Below, piece after piece: positions 36,499-44,492 of a stretch of DNA of 64,000 nt. The notes beneath the pieces are model-generated. The model saw only the letters and a list, made by a program, of their open reading frames with translations. It ran no database searches and was not told the DNA's origin. Origin of the DNA: Nonomuraea pusilla (lineage in GTDB: Bacteria > Actinomycetota > Actinomycetes > Streptosporangiales > Streptosporangiaceae); assembly GCF_900109355.1 (NCBI RefSeq), contig NZ_FOBF01000006.1, positions 248,001 to 312,000 of the forward strand, given 5' to 3'. The position numbers and the translations under genes are program-made. Each line of letters begins with the position of its first letter. The stretch's first letter is position 1.

Positions 36499-37818
36499 TT
36501 AGACGCGAACGGTCACCGAATCGGACTTCGCCTGTTCCGCGCGGGACAGGGCGGCGTCGCGGGTCTCACGCATCGTCAGGTAGACGACCAGCGAGACGGC
36601 CGCGCAGCCCGAGACGTACCAGTAGAAGCCGGACTCGATGCCGCTGTCCTTGAACCACAGCGCCACGTACTCGGCGGTGCCGCCGAACAGGGCGTTCGCG
36701 ATCGCGTACGGCAGCGCCACACCCAGGGCCCTGATGTGCGTCGGGAACAGCTCGGCCTTGACCACCGCGTTGATCGACGTGTAGCCGGTGATGATGATCA
36801 GGCCGATGAGCGAGAGCGCGAACGCGCCGCCGAACCCGCTGACACCCGACAGCGCCGTCATCAGCGGCACCGTGCCAAGCATCGAGCCCACACCGAACGT
36901 GATCAGCAGCGGGCGCCGGCCGATGCGGTCCGACAGGCCGCCGGCCAGCGGCTGCAGGCACATGAAGAGGAACAGCGCGCAGAAGCTGACCAGCGTCGCC
37001 GTCTCCTTCGACAGGCCCGCCGTGTTCGACAGGTACTTCGTCATGTACGTCGTGTAGGTGTAGTACGCGACCGTGCCGCCCATCGTCAGCGCGATGACGA
37101 GCAGCGCCTCCTTCTTGTGCTCCAGGAGGCCCTTGATCGTGCCGCGCCGCGCGGCCGTGCCGTCCGCCTCGCGCTCCTCCTCGTCGTACGCCTCGGTCTC
37201 CATGAGGCTGCGGCGCAGGTAGAACACGACCGCGGCGGCCAGGGCGCCCACGATGAACGGGATGCGCCAGCCGTACGACTTCAGCGCCTCCTCCGACATG
37301 GTGTTCTGCAGGATGATCTGCAGGCCCAGGCCGACGAGCTGGCCCGCCGTCATGGAGACGTACTGGAAGCTGGAGGCCAGACCGCGCTTGCCGGGAGGCG
37401 TGGCCTCGGTCAGGTACGTGGCGCTGGCCGCGTATTCGCCACCGACCGACAAACCCTGCAGGAGGCGGGCCACCAGCAGCACCACGGCGCCGAAGTAGCC
37501 CACGGACTCGTACGTGGGCGCGATGGCGATCAGCAGCGCGCTGGCCGACATGAGTGTCACGGTGAGCGTGAGCGCCGCCTTGCGGCCCTTCCTGTCGGCG
37601 AAACGGCCGAGCAGCCAGCCACCCACCGGACGCATGAAGAAGCCAACGGCGAAGATGCCGGCCGTGTTCAGCAACTGGGCCGTCGTGTTGCCCTTCGGGA
37701 AGAAGGAGGAGGCGAAGTAGACGGCGAAACTGCTGTAGACGAACCAGTCGTACCACTCGACCAGATTGCCGATAGAGCCGCCGACCACGGACTTCCACGG
37801 CACCCGCGGTTTGCTCAC
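36499..37818 (-). CDS. MFS transporter, metabolite:H+ symporter (MHS) family
   Basis: A 439-residue twelve-helix carrier. The family pattern is plain: VGGSIGNLVEWYDWFVYSSF at helix 1, FFPKGNTTAQLL, FMRPVGGWLLGRFADRKGRK, and GLSVGGEYAASATYLTEATP, as in ProP, KgtP and related proline/betaine, 2-oxoglutarate or citrate carriers. Substrate is not certain. GTG 37818 has AGGAGG at 6-7 nt, while the open frame continues 40 codons upstream without bias. A promoter and a palindrome precede it. Confidence 0.9.
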   Translation of the reverse strand: MSKPRVPWKSVVGGSIGNLVEWYDWFVYSSFAVYFASSFFPKGNTTAQLLNTAGIFAVGFFMRPVGGWLLGRFADRKGRKAALTLTVTLMSASALLIAIAPTYESVGYFGAVVLLVARLLQGLSVGGEYAASATYLTEATPPGKRGLASSFQYVSMTAGQLVGLGLQIILQNTMSEEALKSYGWRIPFIVGALAAAVVFYLRRSLMETEAYDEEEREADGTAARRGTIKGLLEHKKEALLVIALTMGGTVAYYTYTTYMTKYLSNTAGLSKETATLVSFCALFLFMCLQPLAGGLSDRIGRRPLLITFGVGSMLGTVPLMTALSGVSGFGGAFALSLIGLIIITGYTSINAVVKAELFPTHIRALGVALPYAIANALFGGTAEYVALWFKDSGIESGFYWYVSGCAAVSLVVYLTMRETRDAALSRAEQAKSDSVTVRV

Positions 37819-37869
37819 TGAATACCTCCTGGGGGGAGTAGTTGCAGGCCAGAGCCTCTCCGCAGAAGG

Positions 37870-37881
37870 TTGTTCGAACAA
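37870..37881. promoter_or_regulatory. 12-bp palindrome in the MHS promoter region
   Basis: TTGTTCGAACAA is fully symmetric and lies roughly 8 to 20 nt downstream of the expected transcription start of the MHS gene, a good place for a repressor to block transcription. Confidence 0.45.
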
Positions 37882-37895
37882 GAGGAAACCCGGCA

Positions 37896-37924
37896 TATCT
37901 AACCTGCGGTTAACATCACCGCAA
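37896..37924 (-). promoter_or_regulatory. Promoter of the MHS transporter gene
   Basis: On the minus strand TTGCGG (37924-37919) and TAGATA (37901-37896) are separated by exactly 17 bp. This is a good sigma-70-type promoter for this GC content, giving a 5' leader of about 70 nt. Confidence 0.55.
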
Positions 37925-37953
37925 CACGGGGTCGGCACGCCGGGAGACGGGGG

Positions 37954-38931
37954 TCACGGGGTGACGTCGAGGCGCCATTCCGGCCAGTGGTCGAGCACGG
38001 TGAAGCCCATGGCCTCGTTGATGGCGATCATGTGCCGGTTGGAGACGGCGTTCCAGGTGATGACCTGTTCGACGTGCGGTTCGTGCTCGCGCAGCGATCT
38101 CAGGTTGGCCAGCTTGAGCAGCAGGCCGAGCCGGTGGCCGCGGTGCTCGGGCAGCACGGTGGTGTCGCCCTGGTTGCCCCAGGCGTCGGAGCGGTCGGCC
38201 CTGAGGTAGATGCGGGTGAGCCCGGCGGGTGCGCCGTCGTCGCGGCGCCTGGCGATCGTGGTGTGGCAGGTCTCGCCGATGCGGGCGAGGTTCTCCTCCG
38301 CGGCGCGGACGCGTTCCGGGGTGTAGGCGGCGTCCTCGACGTCGGCGTCGCGTGGGGCGTCGTTCATGCCGTTCATGAGCGTGGCCAGGTCGCGGTGCAG
38401 CTCGGGGCGGGCGGGGCCGGTCCAGTGTTCGAGGTCGTAGCCCTCGACCTCGGGAGTCAGGCGGTCGAGCGCCGCCCAGTCGGCGGTGCGCAGGTCGAGG
38501 ACCCGCCTGGCCTGTTCGAGGGAGACGTCCATGCCGTGGGCGCGGGCGAAGCGGGCGCCGACGCCGGTGGACGGCGTCTCGGTGAGCAGCAGCCGCCGCC
38601 CGCGGGCCCGTACGCGGCCGAGGGCGTGCTCGAACAGCGCGGAGCCGAGCCCCGCGCCCCGGCGTTCCGGCCGGACGACGAGGGGGAACAGCCACGCCAT
38701 GTGGCGGTTGTCGTCCTCGGGGAACGACATGGCGTACCCGCCCGTGACCTCGTCGCCTTCTGTGACCACCCACGCCTCGGCCGTGCCGCCGGGCGGGCCC
38801 TCGGTGACCTCGATGACGAAGTGGGGCCGCGTGAGCTTAGGGCCGGGGACGTGGGCGTGGGCCGCGAGATAGGCCTGGTGGAAGCCGTGCAGGTGGCCCG
38901 GCCGGTCGGTGTCGAGAGGCTGGATCAGCAT
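37954..38931 (-). CDS. Tandem-GNAT acetyltransferase
   Basis: A 325-residue protein with two GNAT domains. The N-terminal one has the acetyl-CoA motif VVRPERRGAGLGSALF near residue 85. The C-terminal one has TTVLPEHRGHRLGLLLKLAN near residue 265, followed by NRHMIAINEAMGF. The layout matches tandem GNATs of the MshD-like type in actinobacteria, but I cannot assign mycothiol synthesis from this sequence. ATG 38931 begins the well-biased region. It stands between the MHS gene and DUF2630 and may be transcribed alone. Confidence 0.85.
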   Translation of the reverse strand: MLIQPLDTDRPGHLHGFHQAYLAAHAHVPGPKLTRPHFVIEVTEGPPGGTAEAWVVTEGDEVTGGYAMSFPEDDNRHMAWLFPLVVRPERRGAGLGSALFEHALGRVRARGRRLLLTETPSTGVGARFARAHGMDVSLEQARRVLDLRTADWAALDRLTPEVEGYDLEHWTGPARPELHRDLATLMNGMNDAPRDADVEDAAYTPERVRAAEENLARIGETCHTTIARRRDDGAPAGLTRIYLRADRSDAWGNQGDTTVLPEHRGHRLGLLLKLANLRSLREHEPHVEQVITWNAVSNRHMIAINEAMGFTVLDHWPEWRLDVTP

Positions 38932-38984
38932 GCGTCCAGCTAAGCGCAGGCCGTCCGGCCGGGGCGAAGGGTTTTCCCCGGCGG

Positions 38985-39230
38985 CTACTGACGGTAGTTC
39001 TCGACCTCGCCCGGCGGGCGGACGGCCGCGCCGTCGGGGTCCTCGCCCGCGCCGCGCCTGGCCCTGCGCTGCCTCAGCAGGTCCCAGCACTGGTCGAGCG
39101 ACACCTCCAGTTCCTTGATGCGCGCCCGCTCGTCGTCGGAGGTGACCTGCCCGGTGGACAGCTTGTCGCGTAGTTCGTGCTCCTCGGTGACCAGAGCACT
39201 GATCCTGGTGAGAATCTCGTCGTCCCGCAT
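38985..39230 (-). CDS. DUF2630 family small protein
   Basis: An 81-residue protein recognised by MRDDEILTRISALVTEEHELRDKL in part, LDQCWDLLRQRRARR and the C-terminal VRPPGEVENY. It is a helical-hairpin/coiled-coil protein of unknown function, common in actinobacteria. A TAGAGT element 7 nt before the ATG suggests a leaderless transcript. It is divergent from the DDAH-family gene, with 38 bp between starts. Confidence 0.9.
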   Translation of the reverse strand: MRDDEILTRISALVTEEHELRDKLSTGQVTSDDERARIKELEVSLDQCWDLLRQRRARRGAGEDPDGAAVRPPGEVENYRQ

Positions 39231-39237
39231 GCCAAAG

Positions 39238-39243
39238 ACTCTA
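39238..39243 (-). promoter_or_regulatory. Leaderless -10 element of the DUF2630 gene
   Basis: TAGAGT on the minus strand ends 7 nt before ATG 39230. On the other strand TAGAAC (39256-39261) stands 7 nt before the DDAH-family start at 39269, a weaker match. Confidence 0.45.
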
Positions 39244-39268
39244 GTGACCTCGTGATAGAACACGGCCT

Positions 39269-40015
39269 ATGCCTGGTATCGCGCTCGTAAGAAAGCCTGG
39301 TTCACGGATCTCCGAGGGGATCGTGACGAACATCCCCCGGGAGGCGGTCGACCCGGAGCTCGCGCTGCGCCAGCACGCCGCTTACGCGGAGGCGCTGGCC
39401 GGGGCGGGCCTGCGCGTGGTCCACGTGGCCGAGGCCGACGAGCTGCCCGACGGCCCGTTCGTCGAGGACACCGTCGTGGTCTCCGCCGGACGGGCCGTGC
39501 TGACCAGGCCGGGCGCGCCCGAGCGGCGGCCGGAGGTCGAGTCGGTCGCGGTCGCGCTGCGCGGTCTCGGGCTCGACCCTGCCGCCATCACCGAGCCGGG
39601 CACGCTCGACGGCGGCGACGTGCTCCAGGTCGGCGACACCGTCTACGTCGGCAGGTCGGCGCGCACCAACGACGAGGGCATCGCCCAGCTCGCCCGCCTC
39701 CTGCCCGGCCGCCGCGTGGTGCCGGTGGACCTGCGCGGCGTCCTGCACCTGAAGTCGGCCGTCACCGCGCTGCCCGACGGCACCCTGATCGGCCTGCCCG
39801 ATCACGTGGACCTGCCGGACCTGCTGGTGCCCGCCGAGGAGTCGGGCGCGCACGTGGTGCCGCTGGGCGGCGACGCCGTCCTCATGGCCGCCTCCGCGCC
39901 GCGGACGGCCGCCATGCTGGAAGCGCGCGGGCTCGCCGTCGTCACCGTCGACATCTCCGAGTACGAGAAGCTTGAGGGCTGCGTCACCTGCCTCAGCGTC
40001 CTGATCGACTCCTGA
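39269..40015 (+). CDS. Dimethylargininase (DDAH family) hydrolase
   Basis: A 248-residue guanidine-modifying enzyme of the amidinotransferase superfamily. DDAH converts dimethylarginine to citrulline and an amine. Visible parts of the pentein site: FVEDTVV near 64-70 and TLDGGDVL near 112-119 (acidic residues), His160 in GVLHLKS, and the nucleophile Cys241 in the C-terminal CVTCLSVL. Length is normal for bacterial DDAH. It stands alone just before the leuA leader. Arginine deiminase-like activity cannot be excluded. Confidence 0.85.
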   Translation: MPGIALVRKPGSRISEGIVTNIPREAVDPELALRQHAAYAEALAGAGLRVVHVAEADELPDGPFVEDTVVVSAGRAVLTRPGAPERRPEVESVAVALRGLGLDPAAITEPGTLDGGDVLQVGDTVYVGRSARTNDEGIAQLARLLPGRRVVPVDLRGVLHLKSAVTALPDGTLIGLPDHVDLPDLLVPAEESGAHVVPLGGDAVLMAASAPRTAAMLEARGLAVVTVDISEYEKLEGCVTCLSVLIDS

Positions 40016-40037
40016 GCGGGATCTTCTCGGCATGTGA

Positions 40038-41909
<1,872 letters not shown>

Positions 41910-41923
41910 GGCACTGTGGCAGA

Positions 41924-41966
41924 GGCTCGGCCGCGCCCCCTGCACCACGGGCGGCGCGGCCGAGCC
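41924..41966 (+). terminator. Terminator of leuA
   Basis: A perfect 14-bp stem (41924-41937 with 41953-41966) with a 15-nt loop begins 15 bp after the leuA stop. No T-run follows, as often in high-GC actinobacteria. Confidence 0.7.
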
Positions 41967-41984
41967 GCTTCGCCATCGGGGTTC

Positions 41985-42107
41985 TCACGCGCCGGGAGTG
42001 CAGTGATGGAGCAGGCCATAGCGCTTCTGGGCGATGCGCATCAACTCGGTGAGATCCTTGATCCCCTCCCTGCCTCTGGCGACCTGCGCCAGGTAGATGT
42101 CGATCAA
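41985..42107 (-). CDS. Possible 40-residue peptide gene with TTG start
   Basis: An open frame of good codon bias whose last residues read DLTELMRIAQKRYGLLHHCTPGA. The only start in frame near the junction is TTG 42107, overlapping the stop of the upstream gene as TTGA. Alternatively it is the tail of the 95-residue protein, separated by a frameshift. The peptide is helical, with one Cys near the end. I do not recognise it. Coding is likely; the start is uncertain. Confidence 0.4.
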   Translation of the reverse strand: MIDIYLAQVARGREGIKDLTELMRIAQKRYGLLHHCTPGA

Positions 42108-42391
42108 GCGCTCTTCGTCGTCGCAGCGGTGCGCTGCGTAAACATGCCGAAGACGACCTTCTGCCGTTGCAGCTCGTGGACGAGTGCCTGCCGCTGCCGC
42201 AGGTCCTCGGCCTGGGTGGTGACGCGTCCCGCCAGTTGCCGCAGCCGAGCCGCGGGGGAGGTGTCGAGCCCGGCCCGGCGCAGCTCGCCGTGCAGGGCTC
42301 GCGCGAGCTCCTCCAGCCTTCTGGCGGCCTCGGCGTGTTTGCTGGTCATCGCGTCGAACTCGGCCGGTTTGACCCCGGTGAACTCGCTCAT
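42104..42391 (-). CDS. Small helical protein, unknown
   Basis: A 95-residue protein made almost wholly of two long amphipathic helices: residues 9-42 (EFDAMTSKHAEAARRLEELA) and 50-84 (RLRQLAGRVTTQAEDLRQRQ). Size and helical-hairpin form are like WXG100/ESX-type small proteins, but no WXG motif is present, so I do not assign that family. The ATG 42391 overlaps the stop of the gene upstream. It is the middle of a run of three very small genes. Function unknown. Confidence 0.6.
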   Translation of the reverse strand: MSEFTGVKPAEFDAMTSKHAEAARRLEELARALHGELRRAGLDTSPAARLRQLAGRVTTQAEDLRQRQALVHELQRQKVVFGMFTQRTAATTKSA

Positions 42392-42553
42392 GAGGGGTCG
42401 GGGAGGGAGGCCGGTTTCCGGTTGGCGCTGTGGACGGCCTGCGTGAGCAGGTCCCGCAGCTCCCGCTGGTCGGCGTGGACCTGGGCGCCGAACCGGTCGC
42501 CGCTGGATCCGCTCGGCCACGTCCTGCATCGCCTGGCGGTCGAGATCGGCCAC
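42388..42553 (-). pseudogene. Small gene with a one-base frameshift
   Basis: The 166-bp interval begins with MADLDRQAMQDVAERIQ in one frame and continues as GDRFGAQVHADQRELRDLLTQ in the next, ending at a stop that overlaps the following ATG (ATGA). The switch occurs around 42500, where one extra base would account for the length (166 is 3 x 55 + 1). Joined, it gives about 54 residues of helical protein with normal codon use on both sides. It is either a recent mutation, a sequencing error, or a programmed shift. The intact form would be cotranscribed with the 95-residue gene. Confidence 0.55.
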
Positions 42554-42686
42554 GGTGATCCCCTCGTACGGCCCGCCGCACCGGAACAGATCGGGAGGCG
42601 ACGTCTGCCGCGCGTGGTCACACCGTAATCAGCGTCGCCCTGCGGCAACAAGCGTGACCGTCATGAAGGGCATGGCGGGTTTCGAG

Positions 42687-42717
42687 GGCGGCCCCGCAGG
42701 TGAGGCGCGGGGCCGCC
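42687..42717 (-). terminator. Terminator of the EEP-family gene
   Basis: An 11-bp perfect stem (42687-42697 with 42707-42717) with a 9-nt loop lies 7 bp beyond the stop of the secreted phosphodiesterase gene on the minus strand. No T-run follows. Confidence 0.6.
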
Positions 42718-42724
42718 GCGCGGG

Positions 42725-44266
42725 TCAGCCGACCTTGAAGACGGTCAGGACGGCGGCGTGGTCGGAGGTCCACGCGTTGTCCTGGTGGCCGGGGATCGGG
42801 CGCGGCGTGCCCTCCACGACCGCCTCCGACGAGAGCACGCTCAGGTCGCCCTTGGCGTGGATGAAGTCGATGCGGTCCTGCGGCTCCGGCTCGCCGGCGT
42901 GCGAGTCGTGGCCGTACCCGCCGGTGAACGTCTTGTAGATCGGCGACCAGGTGATGCCGGGGTCGGCGGCGGGGTCGGGGTGGGCGACCCGGTAGGTGTC
43001 GAGCATGCCGGCCGCGGCGGGCGCCGTGGACGTCGGCCAGGGCACGGCGCCGTGGCCGCAGCGCCGGTTCGCGTCGGTCCAGTCGAGGTGGGACGGCGCG
43101 TTGAAGTCGCCCATCAGCAGGACGGGGCTGCGTCCGGCCGCCTCCAGCTCGGGCGCCATGGCCCGCATGATGCCCTCGATCTGCCCGGTGCGCTTGGACT
43201 GCGCCTCGCGTTCGAGCAGCCGCTCCACCGGCATCTTCCCGAAGCAGGCGTCGTACGGCCCGTACGGGGTGTAGCCGAGGTGGGCGTTCCAGACGGCGAG
43301 CTCGGTGCCGCGGCGCTCGTCGAGGCGTACCCGGACGTTCGAGACGGGCAGGCCGGACGCCGACGGCTCGGGCCCGCGGGCGGTGATCGGGTACCTGCTG
43401 AGGATGCCGACGTCCGCGCCGGCCTGGTAGTAGTCCCAGCCGAGGGCCTCGCCGAGCTCCCTGACGGCGACACCGGAGCTCTCCTGCACGCCGACGACGT
43501 CCACGTCCTGCTCCAGCAGGAACCTGAGCTGCTTCTCCCTGCCGTTCCTGACCTGGCTGCCGCCGTGCCACAGGTTCCAGCTCAGCGCCTTCAGCTCGGG
43601 CACGAGCGGCGCGCCGGGCGGCCTGACGCGCACGCGGACGGTGGCGGTGGCGCGCTCGCCGTCGGCGCCGCGCGCCTCGACGGTGAGGACGGCGGTCTTG
43701 GCCGACGCCGACGCGGGCGGGGTGCCGGTGACGGAGCCGTCGGCTCCGACCTGCGCCCAGGCGGGACCCGAGACCTTGGCGAAGCTCTCGGTCCTGCCGC
43801 GGGCCAGGCCTTTGACGGAGGCGGCGTAGGGGCTGCCGGCGCGGGCGTTGCGGAGGGTGAAGGTGCCGGTGACGAAGCGGGGAGGCTCGTTGCTCACGAT
43901 CTTCACTTTGACGGGGGCGGAGAGCCAGGCATAGCCGTCCTTGGCGAGGGCGTAGGCGACGTAGTCGCCGGGTTCGAGCCCGTCGGTGGGCAGGGTCGCG
44001 GTGCCGGAGGACTGCGGGATGTAGACCCACCGCAGCGACGGGCCGACGTACTTCTCCTCGGCGGGGCCGTCGCCGGGGTCGGTGTAGAGGCCGATCCAGT
44101 TCTTGGGGTCGGGCCTGGGCGTGGAGTAGGTGAACGTGATCGGCTGGCCGCTCGTGACGCGGGCGGCGGCCACGGCCAGTGCTCCGTCGGGGGCGGCCGC
44201 GGCGGGGGCGGCGGGGAGGGCGAGGGCGGCGATCGCGGCGGCCGCGATCGGGACAGTCCAGCGCAT
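42725..44266 (-). CDS. Secreted endonuclease/exonuclease/phosphatase-family protein
   Basis: A 513-residue exported protein. After a signal peptide (to about residue 25, APAAAA) comes a beta-sandwich with PKNWIGLYTDPGDGP, like the SKICH-type fold, ending near 120. A second Ig-like region follows (FTLRNARAGSPYAASVKG, GTPPASASA). From about 225 the EEP metal-dependent domain runs: LSWNLWHGG, VDVVGVQES (Glu), LLMGDFNAPSHLDW, DRIDFIHAKG and TSDHAAVL. All catalytic motifs are in place. Substrate may be nucleic acid, a phospholipid or an inositol phosphate. A terminator follows. Confidence 0.85.
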   Translation of the reverse strand: MRWTVPIAAAAIAALALPAAPAAAAPDGALAVAAARVTSGQPITFTYSTPRPDPKNWIGLYTDPGDGPAEEKYVGPSLRWVYIPQSSGTATLPTDGLEPGDYVAYALAKDGYAWLSAPVKVKIVSNEPPRFVTGTFTLRNARAGSPYAASVKGLARGRTESFAKVSGPAWAQVGADGSVTGTPPASASAKTAVLTVEARGADGERATATVRVRVRPPGAPLVPELKALSWNLWHGGSQVRNGREKQLRFLLEQDVDVVGVQESSGVAVRELGEALGWDYYQAGADVGILSRYPITARGPEPSASGLPVSNVRVRLDERRGTELAVWNAHLGYTPYGPYDACFGKMPVERLLEREAQSKRTGQIEGIMRAMAPELEAAGRSPVLLMGDFNAPSHLDWTDANRRCGHGAVPWPTSTAPAAAGMLDTYRVAHPDPAADPGITWSPIYKTFTGGYGHDSHAGEPEPQDRIDFIHAKGDLSVLSSEAVVEGTPRPIPGHQDNAWTSDHAAVLTVFKVG

Positions 44267-44422
44267 GGGTGATCCTTGTACGGGGTGATCGCGAGCAGCA
44301 TGGCGTGCCAGAGCGAATAGCAGGTGTACGCACATTGACGGTTGGAGTGCGCGTTCACCTGCTCGGAGGTGAAGGGCTTGTCTGTACAGGCTGGACGGCT
44401 GTCCCGCCGACGACAGTGAACG

Positions 44423-44451
44423 TTGCGTTTCGTGGGGGTGGCTCGTATGCT
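44423..44451 (+). promoter_or_regulatory. Promoter of the PEP-utilising enzyme gene
   Basis: TTGCGT (44423-44428) and TATGCT (44446-44451) are separated by exactly 17 bp. This is one of the best sigma-70-type promoters in the window. The expected start of transcription falls inside the operator that follows. Confidence 0.65.
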
Positions 44452-44452
44452 C

Positions 44453-44477
44453 GTTAGAGAACGTTCAGTTCTCTAAC
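44453..44477. promoter_or_regulatory. Operator: 10-bp perfect inverted repeat
   Basis: GTTAGAGAAC and GTTCTCTAAC are separated by GTTCA. The repeat covers the expected +1 region and is 15 bp before the GTG start of the next gene. The TetR gene at 46912, directly downstream of that gene, is the natural candidate regulator. Confidence 0.7.
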
Positions 44478-44492
44478 GGCCGAGGAGGGAAC

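Noticed and set aside
42104..42553. WXG100/ESX-type pair
   Set aside because: The proteins are small and helical but lack WXG, and no secretion genes are near.
44267..44492. Rifamycin-associated element upstream of the RPH-like gene
   Set aside because: No match to the known element was seen; only the TetR-like operator is present.
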